Below are positions 34,860 to 43,892 of a stretch of 64,000 nt of DNA, piece after piece. This DNA comes from Scatolibacter rhodanostii (GTDB taxonomy: Bacteria > Bacillota > Clostridia > Oscillospirales > Acutalibacteraceae). Made by a program: the position numbers and the translations under genes. Every line of letters starts with the position of its first letter. The stretch's first letter is position 1. The stretch covers positions 310,001-374,000 of the forward strand of contig NZ_FZLO01000001.1 in assembly GCF_900197595.1 (NCBI RefSeq). The letters run 5' to 3'. Below the pieces are notes generated by a model. It was given only the letters and a program-made list of their open reading frames with translations, had not been told where the DNA came from and made no database searches.

Positions 34860-37652
34860 ATGAATATAAATGAGAAAATTTATGGCTTTGAAGTGAAACA
34901 AAAGCAATATATAGAAGAACTGCAAGGCGAAGCTTATGAGTTGCACCACGAAAAAAGTGGTGCGAAGATTTTAGTTGTGGATAATCAAGATGAAAATAAA
35001 GTTTTCTGTGTCGGCTTCAAAACACTGCCAGAAGATAGCACCGGCGTGTTTCATATTTTAGAACATTCTGTGTTGAATGGTTCTCAAAAATATCCGGTTA
35101 AAGAGACCTTTGTAGAGCTGCTGAAATGCTCGATGAAAAACTATCTCAATGCCATGACTTTTCCGGATAAGACCATCTATCCATTTGCAACGGTCAGCGA
35201 AAAAGATTATCTGAATTTGATGGATGTTTATTTAAATGCTGTATTTTATCCTAACATTTATCACAAAAAAGAGATTTTTGAACAAGAAGGCTGGCATTAT
35301 GATTTTGCAGAAGGACAAACTGAGCCTCACATTAATGGTGTTGTTTACAATGAGATGAAAGGCGTTTTCTCTTCTGTAGACAGCCGTTTGACTTATGAAA
35401 TTAACAAGGCTATGTTCCCAGACAATACCTATGGTTATGTTTCTGGGGGGAATCCGGACGTGATACCAGAATTGACGTACGAAAAGTTTTTAGCTACGCA
35501 TAAAAAGTATTATAGCAGTGACAATTGCTACATGATTTTATACGGACAGATGAATATTGATGAAAAACTAGCTTTTATCGATCGCGAATATTTATCTCAA
35601 ATGTCTCCCAGAAACTATAATTATGACATTCCCATGCAGTCAGCTCCAACAGAAAAAACAAGTAAGAGCTTTTATCCTTTAGAGCAACTGACAGGGAAAG
35701 ACGTGCAAGCTGCTTTAGCTTATCATATCGGCACAATAGAGGAGCAAGACAAGGTGCTGGCAACCTATATTCTTGCTAATGCCTTAATGGGTAACAATGA
35801 GGCCCCACTCAAAAAAGCCGTGTTAGAAGCCCATATCGGGGCAGATGTATCTGTCGGTATTATGGACGATGTTTTACAGCCGTATGTGTTTTTTGTCTTA
35901 AAAAATACCGATGAAACAGGCGAAAAGGAATTTAAAAACCTGGTGAATCGCAAAGTAAAAGAGCTGTGTGAAAAAGGAATCGACAAAGAGCTGCTGATAG
36001 CGGCTATTAATTCATCTGAATTTATGATGAATGAAAAGGGAGGGAATCTCCCGAATGGAATTATCAGTGGCATTGATGCAACAGCATTTTGGATTCATGG
36101 ACAAAATCCGTTTGATGCATTAGCATACAATCAAAGATATCAGGAGCTGCGACAAAGGCTAGAAGGTCGCTATTTTGAAGAATTACTGGAAAAATTAATC
36201 CTGAAAAATGAGTACCAAACAGCTGTGTCTTTATTCCCTGAACAGGAAAAAACAGTGCAAGAAGCCAAAGAGCCATTGGTGGCTGAAAAATTAGAGCTGC
36301 TAAATCCACTTACGATTGAGGACTTAAAGCAAAAAGAAAAGCACATTGAAACGGACAAAACTCAGCTAAAAAATATCAAAATGCTTTATAATTCAGTTCA
36401 GAACAATGCGATTAGCTATGCAAAATGGTATTTTGATTTGGGTACCGTAGCGGCAGAAGATATGCCGTATATCCAACTGATGACTTCTTTGTTTGCCAAT
36501 TTGGATACCTCAAAACATACTGCCAATCAATTGAATATTTTGCTTTCTACTTGGCTGGGAGATTGGAATGCATATCTGGATGTGTTCACACATTGTGTCA
36601 CAAAAGAAGTGAATGTAAAATTTGTGATGGGTGTCAGTGCGTTAAATAGCAATTTATCTTATATGGTTTCCTTGCCAGAAGAAATGATTTTAGAGACCCT
36701 ATTTCAGCAAAAAGAAGAAATTCATAAAGCGATTCAACAGACAAAATTGAATATGGAGCGCAGTTTTGTAACAAGCGGTAACTATTACGGCTCTATCAGA
36801 ATGTCATCTTATCACACTTTAGAGGGAATGCTGCAAGAAAGAACCCAAGGCTATTCTTACTATGAATTCCTTAAAAATCTAGACCAAAAGGATGAAGCTG
36901 AGTTTGAATTTGTTTTAGATAAGTTAAAGGATTTGCAGAAGAAAATTTTCAGATTAAGTCCATTAACAGTAAGTTTCTCAGGGAAAAAAGATGAGTTTGC
37001 CGCCTATTCTGATTCTTTTTCGCAAGCACAGATGTGCTCATTTGCAGATAGAGACATTCAAGAAAAAGCGTACCAAGATTCTGTCAATAGTGTGAATCAA
37101 GAGGCTTTCATCATTCCCGGTAAAGTATCCTACAATATTTTGGGTTATCAGTCAGAGTATAGTGGTGTGAATTTGGTGCTATCTCGTATTTTGAGTTTTG
37201 ACTATCTTTGGAAAGAAATTAGAATTAAGGGCGGTGCTTATGGTGCGGGAATGCAGTTGGCTAGAAGCGGCGCAGTCACACTTTATTCTTACCGAGATCC
37301 CAATGTGAAAGAAACATTCGATGTCTATCAAAAAATCACAGACTATCTGGTTCAGTCCACTTTTACAGAAGAAGAAATGACCCAGTATATCATTGGAACG
37401 ATGGCTCAATATGATACTGTGTTAAAGCCGCGCGCTATTGCCAATCGTTTGGACAGACAATATTTTACAGCCGAAACAGAAGAAATGCGAGCAAACATTA
37501 GAAAAGAAATTTGTGCTGTGACCTCTGAACAGATTCAAAAACAAGCTGAAAAAATGAAAAATCTTCTTCACACGCAAAATTACTGTACCTTTGGTTGCAA
37601 AGAAACAGTAGAAAAAGCAAAAGGAATGTTCAGCCAAACTCATAGCATTTAA
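34860..37652 (+). CDS. M16C (presequence-protease-like) zinc metallopeptidase
   Basis: At 930 residues it is a full-length M16C insulinase-type peptidase with four homologous domains in one chain. The inverted zinc motif HILEH (HxxEH) lies at about residues 65-70 with the distal Glu region GVVYNEMKGVFSS. It has the C-terminal R/Y pair region WKEIRIKGGAYGAGMQ. Such enzymes degrade peptides in a closed chamber. It has no signal peptide, so it is cytoplasmic and probably clears peptides. It is the fourth gene of the run starting at 32261 (41-nt gap). Confidence 0.9.
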   Translation: MNINEKIYGFEVKQKQYIEELQGEAYELHHEKSGAKILVVDNQDENKVFCVGFKTLPEDSTGVFHILEHSVLNGSQKYPVKETFVELLKCSMKNYLNAMTFPDKTIYPFATVSEKDYLNLMDVYLNAVFYPNIYHKKEIFEQEGWHYDFAEGQTEPHINGVVYNEMKGVFSSVDSRLTYEINKAMFPDNTYGYVSGGNPDVIPELTYEKFLATHKKYYSSDNCYMILYGQMNIDEKLAFIDREYLSQMSPRNYNYDIPMQSAPTEKTSKSFYPLEQLTGKDVQAALAYHIGTIEEQDKVLATYILANALMGNNEAPLKKAVLEAHIGADVSVGIMDDVLQPYVFFVLKNTDETGEKEFKNLVNRKVKELCEKGIDKELLIAAINSSEFMMNEKGGNLPNGIISGIDATAFWIHGQNPFDALAYNQRYQELRQRLEGRYFEELLEKLILKNEYQTAVSLFPEQEKTVQEAKEPLVAEKLELLNPLTIEDLKQKEKHIETDKTQLKNIKMLYNSVQNNAISYAKWYFDLGTVAAEDMPYIQLMTSLFANLDTSKHTANQLNILLSTWLGDWNAYLDVFTHCVTKEVNVKFVMGVSALNSNLSYMVSLPEEMILETLFQQKEEIHKAIQQTKLNMERSFVTSGNYYGSIRMSSYHTLEGMLQERTQGYSYYEFLKNLDQKDEAEFEFVLDKLKDLQKKIFRLSPLTVSFSGKKDEFAAYSDSFSQAQMCSFADRDIQEKAYQDSVNSVNQEAFIIPGKVSYNILGYQSEYSGVNLVLSRILSFDYLWKEIRIKGGAYGAGMQLARSGAVTLYSYRDPNVKETFDVYQKITDYLVQSTFTEEEMTQYIIGTMAQYDTVLKPRAIANRLDRQYFTAETEEMRANIRKEICAVTSEQIQKQAEKMKNLLHTQNYCTFGCKETVEKAKGMFSQTHSI

Positions 37653-37812
37653 TTTGCTGAAAACCCTCTTTTTTGTAATTGAAGCAAGCTAAAAAGCTAA
37701 TTTGAATATTGATGTTTGATGATTGCAAAATGATTGGACATTGATATTCATTTTTGTATCCTGATAAAGCAGACAGTTTAAACATGAAACAAGACAAAAT
37801 AATCGATTTGTA

Positions 37813-37840
37813 TTGTGTGAAAGGATGGATATGATATATT
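37813..37840 (+). promoter_or_regulatory. Promoter of the 164-residue lipoprotein gene
   Basis: TTGTGT, a 16-bp spacer and TATATT, about 20 bp ahead of an AAAGGAGGG ribosome binding site. Confidence 0.5.
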
Positions 37841-37858
37841 ATTTATAATAAAAGGAGG

Positions 37859-38353
37859 GTGTTTATGAGTAAAAATAAATTTGTTAGAAGAGTAGCCTTA
37901 TTCTGTATCGTAAGTATTTTGTCGATTATGTTGGTGAGTTGCGGTCAAAAAGCCGAAGAAGTCAAGATTAATACAAAAACTTCTTCTGTGGAAGATATGG
38001 TGAGCTACCTAAAAAGTAAAAAGTATATTGCAGAAGATGCACAGCCAGTTGACATTAATAAAACAGCTGGATATCTGCAAGATAATACAAATGGTGAATT
38101 TACAGATACTGCCGTAGCAGATGCTGCAGTTGATTATGATGGAATTTGGATTTTTTGGTGGAATCAAGACGAACCTACAGATTTTATCCAAGTCTATAAT
38201 GACATGAAAGTCAATTCGGGAGTAATCTTGCTGGGCGGTGGAGCAGCTATGCTGCAAACAGAAGCTCAAAACGGTTCTTTTGCCATTGCTTTTGCAGAAG
38301 ATTATGCCAATAAAGATGCTGTGCTGAAAGATTTTCAGTCACTAGCAGAATAA
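37859..38353 (+). CDS. Lipoprotein with a single WW-type module
   Basis: The 164-residue protein has a lipoprotein signal peptide (lipobox LVSC, Cys at about 27) and an extracytoplasmic domain containing YDGIWIFWWNQDEPTDF and VILLGGGAAMLQ. This pattern matches, at low identity, the module repeated twice in the protein at 41968 (ELYWWD followed by IDLWSSGNIM). No known domain recognised. It is transcribed ahead of two ABC exporter genes but a terminator separates them, so its level may exceed theirs. It is probably an accessory or immunity-like surface protein for the exporter; this is inference. Confidence 0.7.
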   Translation: MFMSKNKFVRRVALFCIVSILSIMLVSCGQKAEEVKINTKTSSVEDMVSYLKSKKYIAEDAQPVDINKTAGYLQDNTNGEFTDTAVADAAVDYDGIWIFWWNQDEPTDFIQVYNDMKVNSGVILLGGGAAMLQTEAQNGSFAIAFAEDYANKDAVLKDFQSLAE

Positions 38354-38396
38354 AATTCAGAAAAAAGCGCGGTTTATTCTACGCGATTTAAGGGAA

Positions 38397-38426
38397 TTCC
38401 TCACTTTATCGATTTAAAGTGAGGAA
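38397..38426 (+). terminator. Terminator between the lipoprotein and ABC genes
   Basis: TTCCTCACTTTA and TAAAGTGAGGAA, a 12-bp perfect stem with a 6-nt loop, followed by a short T-run (TTTC). Partial read-through into the ABC genes is possible. Confidence 0.7.
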
Positions 38427-38494
38427 ATTTCATATTTGTATATATTGTTGGGAACGAATAAAATGAGATAAAATGAATGGTTGGGAGAAATGTT

Positions 38495-40234
38495 ATGAGG
38501 AAAGAACCATCGCTTTTTGTGCAGGATAAGGGAATTGCAAGGCGCTTTATATATATGCTGCGAAAAGCCAAAATTCCATATGTATGGATTGCCTGCTATA
38601 TTGCAATTTCAGCACTTTTAACCAACATTGGCTTAGATGTTACTGAATATACATCAAAGCTTTTTGCCGGAGATGTTAATTTTACAGCGGTGATTCTCCC
38701 TTTTCTTTTTTATCAATTGCTCTCATTAGTAATTGGTTCAATTAGTGGTATAGTATCAGACCTTTGTTCCGCGCGTATCAATCGCAACTTTAGAAGCATG
38801 ATTTGGCAAAAAATCGTGAAGCTTCCGATGAGTTTTTATGAAACCAATGAACCGAAAGAGTTGATTTCACGAATTACGACAGATGTAACAGTCATTAGTA
38901 GACTGATTATGCAAGTGTTTGTTGCGATTATCACGTCTTTGTACAGTGTTTTTGTTACCTTGCAAAGAATAGGATCTTATGATAACAAATTAATGCTCTC
39001 TCTTATTGTTATCTTACCTTTTAATATATTAATTGCATTTTTCGTCGGTAAAATTCAATTCGGTATTAGTGATAAAGTGAACCGAAAAAATGCAGAGCTG
39101 ACACAAAGTATTGCAGAACGCACGAATAACGCCATGCTAATTAAATCTTTTACCAATGAAGATAAAGAATACCAAAACGGAAAAACCAAAATGAAAGAGC
39201 TATACACAGCTTCTATTGCGAATAGTTGGGTTTCCTCCCTGACCTCGCCAATGTATGTGTTAGCCGGTATGATGCAGTTTATTGTTATTGTATTGGTAGG
39301 AAGAGGCTTTTATGCAGATGGCTCTTTAAGCCTGCAAGAGTGGATTGCCTATTTCGGGTTTGCCACCGCTATTGTGAATGTGCTGACATCTTATTGCGGC
39401 TATTGGACAACCTTGAAAAGCTCTCAAGGAGCTACCAACCGCATTTCTCATATTATGCAAAAATTAGACGAGCCTTTACATAAAGGAGAGGCGGCTGAGA
39501 ATTTAAAGGGAGATATAAGTATAGACAATATCGTCTTTTACTACGGAGAAAAATTGGTACTCGATCATTTTTCAGCAAGATTACCCAAAGGCAAAACAAC
39601 AGCCATTATAGGCCCTTCTGGCAGTGGAAAAACCACCCTGTTAAATTTGATTGAGCGTTTTTATCCGTGGAAGGAAGGACAAATCACAATTGGAGAGAAG
39701 GATATTCAATCATACTCTTTAAAAAGCTATCGTGATTCAATTGCGTATGTCACACAAGAAAGTGTTTTGCTTTCTGGAACAATTAAAGATAATTTATTGT
39801 ATGGGATACACCGTTCTGTCACACAAGAAGAGCTAGAATCTGCCTGTAAAGCTGCTTTTATCCACGATTTTATTCTATCTTTACCCCAAAAATATGATAC
39901 TAAAATTGGTGAAAATGGTTCTACTTTGTCGGGTGGGCAAAAACAGCGCTTATCTCTTGCCAGAGCATTCCTTAAAAAAGCAAACTATCTATTAATGGAC
40001 GAAGCGACTGCTGCGATGGATATCACCACCAAAGAGGGAATTTGGGATAGTATCCGCGAAAATATGAAAGAAAAAACAGTAGTTTTCGTTGCCCATGACC
40101 AGCAAACTGTTCGACAAGCTGATTATATTGTAATAATGGCAGAAGGGAAAGTGCTAGATTGCGGAACGCAGCAGCAAATGAAAGACACAAGTTCTTATTA
40201 CCAAGAAATTCTGAATGAGAGGGGAAGAGAATGA
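38495..40234 (+). CDS. ABC exporter, fused TMD-NBD half-transporter (first of pair)
   Basis: The 579-residue protein has a six-helix membrane domain (about 20-310) and an ATP-binding domain with Walker A GPSGSGKTT (about 373), signature LSGGQKQR, Walker B YLLMDEATAAMD and switch His VVFVAHD, all intact. The type is an MsbA/LmrA-like exporter. No C39 peptidase domain is present. ATG 38495 is used because GGGAG lies 8 nt before it. The stop overlaps the next start (ATGA), so the two half-transporters likely form a heterodimer. Substrate unknown. Confidence 0.92.
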   Translation: MRKEPSLFVQDKGIARRFIYMLRKAKIPYVWIACYIAISALLTNIGLDVTEYTSKLFAGDVNFTAVILPFLFYQLLSLVIGSISGIVSDLCSARINRNFRSMIWQKIVKLPMSFYETNEPKELISRITTDVTVISRLIMQVFVAIITSLYSVFVTLQRIGSYDNKLMLSLIVILPFNILIAFFVGKIQFGISDKVNRKNAELTQSIAERTNNAMLIKSFTNEDKEYQNGKTKMKELYTASIANSWVSSLTSPMYVLAGMMQFIVIVLVGRGFYADGSLSLQEWIAYFGFATAIVNVLTSYCGYWTTLKSSQGATNRISHIMQKLDEPLHKGEAAENLKGDISIDNIVFYYGEKLVLDHFSARLPKGKTTAIIGPSGSGKTTLLNLIERFYPWKEGQITIGEKDIQSYSLKSYRDSIAYVTQESVLLSGTIKDNLLYGIHRSVTQEELESACKAAFIHDFILSLPQKYDTKIGENGSTLSGGQKQRLSLARAFLKKANYLLMDEATAAMDITTKEGIWDSIRENMKEKTVVFVAHDQQTVRQADYIVIMAEGKVLDCGTQQQMKDTSSYYQEILNERGRE

Positions 40235-41967
40235 AAAAGCAAAAAGCAAGAATCTGGAAATCTTTTCTAACCCTTTATACTAAATTTCATATTCCGTGGT
40301 GGTTATTTTTACTCTCCTTGGCGAGCGGATTGCTTCAAGCGGAAGTAGCATTGCGAATTGCGTCTTACTTGATTCAAATTAATAAAGGTGAGCTGTATAA
40401 TTCGGTTATTATTAGCTATGTGTTATTAAATGTTTTGAATGCAGTGCTTGCCATGTTGCAAAATATATTAACGGCTTATGGATCGCAAAAAATCACCATT
40501 CGTGCGCGATTATTGGTGTGGAGAAAGATATTGCATTTGCCGATGAAAGAAGTAGAAAGGCGCCAACCGTCTTCTTTGATTTCTACTGTAGTGAATGAGG
40601 TTACGCAAGCTAGCACCACGGTCACTATGCTCATTTTGTGTTTTTCTTCTGTTTATGGCTTTTTTAGAGCTTGTTTTATTCTCTATCAATTTAATGCTAC
40701 TTTGTCTTTGTACTTATTGTTGCTTTTGCCTTTAGCCATTGCCGTGTTTGTAATCGTAGGGAAATGGCAATTTAAGATGTATAAAAAGCAGTATGGGGCT
40801 CTCAATGAGATGACTAGCTTTTTTGCTGAGCACATATCTTCGGCTAAGCACATTAAAGCACAAGGCATGCAAGAACAAGAAGTCGATGAAGGCATATGTG
40901 CTATTAATAAACAATACAAAGCTGATATTTATGCAGCCATAATGGGTACAATGCAAACGGTGTTAAACGCAATTTATACAAAGTTGTGCACGGTTGTTAT
41001 CGCAGTAGGAGGTTCATCTTTGATTCGAAATAATCAGATGGAATCTACAGGGATTAACACTTTTGACGGATACATGCAAAAAGTGAACCAATATTTAGCA
41101 GAAATGTTATCGCAATACCAAGGAATTAAGGGTGCTCAAGGTGCTCTGTATAATGTGAATGAAGTATTGCAGTTAAAAGAAGAGCAAGATGTAGGTAAAG
41201 CTTTTCAGCCAGAAGTAACCTGTAAAGACATTGTATTTGAAAATGTTTCTTTTGGCTATGCAGCAGAGAACAAGGTGTTGGATGCTGTTTCCTTCCGTAT
41301 TCCTTATGGTAAAACAACAGCATTAGTGGGGGATAACGGTAGCGGTAAATCTACAATCTTAAAATTAATGCAAGGCTTTTATTTGCCGGATAGCGGGAGT
41401 ATTTATATAGGAGAGCAGAACAATTTACTGGATACAAGGCTTTCTGAAATTAGGCAGCAGTTTGGCTATGTGTTGCAGCACAATCCTTTATTTGGCGGTA
41501 CTATCCGCGAAAATATTGTGTATGGATTAAAACGTGAAGTCACAGATGAAGAAGTGATGCAAGCAGCTATGCGCGCAGATGCTCATCAGTTTATTGTTTC
41601 TTTGCCAGAAGGCTATGAAACAGATATTGGTGAAAGCGGAAATCGATTATCAGGAGGGCAGAGGCAAAGAATTGCCATTGCCAGAGTATTGATGATGAAT
41701 CCGGAATATTTGCTGCTGGATGAAGCGGGTGCAAGCTTAGATCATAACTCTGATACTCGTATTTATCAGGCGGTTCAGGAATATATGCAGGGAAAAACCA
41801 TTGTGGTGATTGCCCATACCATGGACGAAATTAGGCATGCTGATCAGATTATTGTTTTGAAGCAAGGTTCGATTGAAGCGATTGGTAATCATGAAGATTT
41901 GCTCCAGTGTAGTGAAACTTATCAAGGCTATATTCAAACGCAAATGAAAAAAGGGGTGAAGCAGTAG
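40231..41967 (+). CDS. ABC exporter, fused TMD-NBD half-transporter (second of pair)
   Basis: The 578-residue partner has six membrane helices (about 15-300), Walker A GDNGSGKST, signature LSGGQRQR, Walker B YLLLDEAGASLD with the catalytic Glu, and switch His VVIAHT. Both halves keep their catalytic residues, unlike many heterodimeric exporters where one site is degenerate. The start overlaps the first half-transporter by 4 nt, and the following gene begins directly after its stop codon, so the three are one transcription unit. Confidence 0.92.
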   Translation: MKKQKARIWKSFLTLYTKFHIPWWLFLLSLASGLLQAEVALRIASYLIQINKGELYNSVIISYVLLNVLNAVLAMLQNILTAYGSQKITIRARLLVWRKILHLPMKEVERRQPSSLISTVVNEVTQASTTVTMLILCFSSVYGFFRACFILYQFNATLSLYLLLLLPLAIAVFVIVGKWQFKMYKKQYGALNEMTSFFAEHISSAKHIKAQGMQEQEVDEGICAINKQYKADIYAAIMGTMQTVLNAIYTKLCTVVIAVGGSSLIRNNQMESTGINTFDGYMQKVNQYLAEMLSQYQGIKGAQGALYNVNEVLQLKEEQDVGKAFQPEVTCKDIVFENVSFGYAAENKVLDAVSFRIPYGKTTALVGDNGSGKSTILKLMQGFYLPDSGSIYIGEQNNLLDTRLSEIRQQFGYVLQHNPLFGGTIRENIVYGLKREVTDEEVMQAAMRADAHQFIVSLPEGYETDIGESGNRLSGGQRQRIAIARVLMMNPEYLLLDEAGASLDHNSDTRIYQAVQEYMQGKTIVVIAHTMDEIRHADQIIVLKQGSIEAIGNHEDLLQCSETYQGYIQTQMKKGVKQ

Positions 41968-42810
41968 GTGAAGAAGTTAACCATTATAATTTCAATCTGT
42001 TTTTTTCTTGTGTTTACCGGCATGGTTATCTATGTTGCAGTAAGTGAGGATTTTGTAGAGCCAAAATCCTTGCAAGAACAAGGTGATATTTCAGCGGACA
42101 ATCCTATTTGGAATAAAAAGATGGATGACCTTGCGCAGTATTTGGCAGACAATGATATGATTCAAGATGCAAAAAATTATGGCTTATTAAGTGACGGAGT
42201 GGGAACGGAAGCAAGATTATATGATAACATTGAACTATATTGGTGGGATATCGAGAATCTTGCAGAAGGTACAGCTGAATATAAAGCCTATACAGAAGCA
42301 GTGGAAAATGGTAACATTGACTTGTGGAGTTCAGGTAATATCATGCAGGTAGAAGTATATGGTCCTTTTGCTGTTAATGCAAGTCGCTATGAGGGGGATA
42401 TCAAGAAATTAACCTCTTTGTTATATGACTATGTTTCTGAAAAAACAGACAGTGATAAGAGTGAAGTATGGAATAAAAGCTTAGAAGATTTGGAAGAGTA
42501 TTTGACAGCAGAAAATTTAATGGACAAAACAAAAAAAGCAGAAGTTACTTCTGAAGGTTATACTTCTGCCGCCTTCAATTACAGTGGAGTGGAACTGTAT
42601 TGGTGGGATTTAGAGAACTTAGACACTGGTAGTGACGAATATAAAGCTTATCTGAGTTTAAAAGAAGAGGGTTTCATTGATTTATGGGGTTCAGGCAACA
42701 TTATTTCGCCTGTTTTGAATGGACCATTTGCTTTGAATATTCTAAACGGGTATAATGGCGATGTGAACAAATTAAATGAGGCTTTTAAGGAATTTGGACA
42801 CTCTTCATAA
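41968..42810 (+). CDS. Membrane-anchored protein with two tandem WWD modules
   Basis: Not a recognised family. The 280-residue product starts at a GTG directly after the ABC stop codon. An N-terminal transmembrane anchor (about 4-25, no lipobox) is followed by two copies of one module, about 47-155 and 167-276. Both have WNK..-DL--YL, ELYWWD (89-94, 209-214), EYKAY, IDLW-SGNI and GPFA-N. The outward-facing modules could bind the exported compound or cover the exporter mouth. The single-module lipoprotein at 37859 appears related, so the cluster encodes the same module three times. Confidence 0.78.
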   Translation: MKKLTIIISICFFLVFTGMVIYVAVSEDFVEPKSLQEQGDISADNPIWNKKMDDLAQYLADNDMIQDAKNYGLLSDGVGTEARLYDNIELYWWDIENLAEGTAEYKAYTEAVENGNIDLWSSGNIMQVEVYGPFAVNASRYEGDIKKLTSLLYDYVSEKTDSDKSEVWNKSLEDLEEYLTAENLMDKTKKAEVTSEGYTSAAFNYSGVELYWWDLENLDTGSDEYKAYLSLKEEGFIDLWGSGNIISPVLNGPFALNILNGYNGDVNKLNEAFKEFGHSS

Positions 42811-42829
42811 AGCATAAGAAGGAAATAAA

Positions 42830-43594
42830 ATGAAAATTAAGCTAGTTTTGGTAGAAGAAAATGACCAGATTCGTTTTGAATTAAAAGACCTATTGCTTTT
42901 TTATAATGTTTTTGACATTGTAGCCGAATTTACAAAATTAGAGGATATCATCCAATTTACAGATTTGAACCAAATTGACGCAGTTTTTACCAATGTACGT
43001 TTAGGCAGTGCTAAAACAAGTGGAGACGGTTTTTATTTGTCTGTGTATCTCACACAGCAATATCCTGATCTTATGGTAGTGACCTATGCTGACACAAAAG
43101 AGTATGCTTACCACGCTTTTAAACATGGCTGCCTAGAATATTTTGCCCTGCCGTTTGATAGCCTAGTTATGCAGAGAGTAGTGAATCGTTTGGTTTATCA
43201 GCACAGCTTACTGCAATATAAAAATGAATCGGTAAACCGTAGTGTGATGATAAAAACAAAAACGGGTTATCAGCTAAAGAAAATCAATGATATTTTATTT
43301 GTGGAGCGCAGCAATCGTAAAAATAGACTGGTCACGGTCGATGGCAATGAAATTATTTTAGCGGGTTATACGATGGATGAAATTGAAAAAATGTTGGGTA
43401 CAAGCGGGTTTTATCGCTGCTACCAATCTTTTATTGTGAACTTATCGAAAGTATCCTTTATCAAGGCAAATGCTGAGACCAAAAACTATTCTTTGCTATT
43501 TGAAAACTATGCCGGAGAAATTATGCTAAGCAGAGATAAATATGCAGAGGTTGTCAGTATTTTAAAAGAAAGATATGCTAAAATCTCCATGTAA
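42830..43594 (+). CDS. LytTR-type regulator with degenerate receiver domain
   Basis: The 254-residue protein has a receiver-like domain (1-120) and a LytTR DNA-binding domain (about 140-250; IKTKTGYQLKKINDILFVE, FYRCYQSFIVNLSKV). In the receiver the phosphoacceptor Asp is replaced by Asn55 (DAVFTNVRLG) and the conserved Lys before Pro by Leu (YFALPF), so ordinary phosphorylation is not expected. It follows the WWD protein by 19 nt and no histidine kinase is adjacent. It likely controls the cluster by another signal or binds DNA constitutively. Confidence 0.88.
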   Translation: MKIKLVLVEENDQIRFELKDLLLFYNVFDIVAEFTKLEDIIQFTDLNQIDAVFTNVRLGSAKTSGDGFYLSVYLTQQYPDLMVVTYADTKEYAYHAFKHGCLEYFALPFDSLVMQRVVNRLVYQHSLLQYKNESVNRSVMIKTKTGYQLKKINDILFVERSNRKNRLVTVDGNEIILAGYTMDEIEKMLGTSGFYRCYQSFIVNLSKVSFIKANAETKNYSLLFENYAGEIMLSRDKYAEVVSILKERYAKISM

Positions 43595-43642
43595 TCTTTA
43601 GCATTTGAGTCTTAAGCAAATTTTTTCGTTTATATCAAAATG

Positions 43643-43687
43643 AAAAGCATTATGGCAATGATAAATTCATTGTACCATAATGCTTTT
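43643..43687 (+). terminator. Terminator of the ABC-WWD-LytTR unit
   Basis: AAAAGCATTATGG pairs perfectly with CCATAATGCTTTT, with a second inner stem CAATGA/TCATTG. The right arm ends in TTTT. Confidence 0.88.
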
Positions 43688-43772
43688 GACATTTAATAGA
43701 TAAACCGAGTGTATATTGAAAAGCTAATGGAGTAAATCCTCAAAGAAAGACTAGTCTTATTTTGGAGGTCTT

Positions 43773-43871
43773 TTGGGAGGGACAACTACAGATAAAAATA
43801 CGATGGTTGAAATTCAGTACAGATTAGCATATAATGGGGGGCAGATATACGGTTTACCATGTCCGTTGTAA
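43773..43871 (+). CDS. Possible 32-residue peptide ORF (TTG start)
   Basis: TTG at 43773 follows GGAGG by 4-5 nt and opens 32 codons ending in GQIYGLPCPL before a TAA. No signal peptide, double-glycine leader or known family. It lies between a LytTR/ABC exporter cluster and a GGDEF gene, which is where a small peptide would be of interest, but codon-level evidence is too short to be sure. Confidence 0.25.
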   Translation: MGGTTTDKNTMVEIQYRLAYNGGQIYGLPCPL

Positions 43872-43892
43872 ACCTGAGTGGAGTGAGATAGT

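Larger units (their letters stand above)
43595..43892. other. Intergenic region before the GGDEF gene
   Basis: Contains the terminator at 43643, a perfect 12-bp palindrome AAGACTAGTCTT (43747-43758) and a short ORF with a GGAGG site (listed separately). No c-di-GMP riboswitch pattern was recognised. Confidence 0.5.

Noticed and set aside
43595-43892. c-di-GMP riboswitch upstream of the GGDEF gene
   Set aside because: No conserved riboswitch core could be recognised; the region is explained by a terminator, a palindrome and a possible short ORF.
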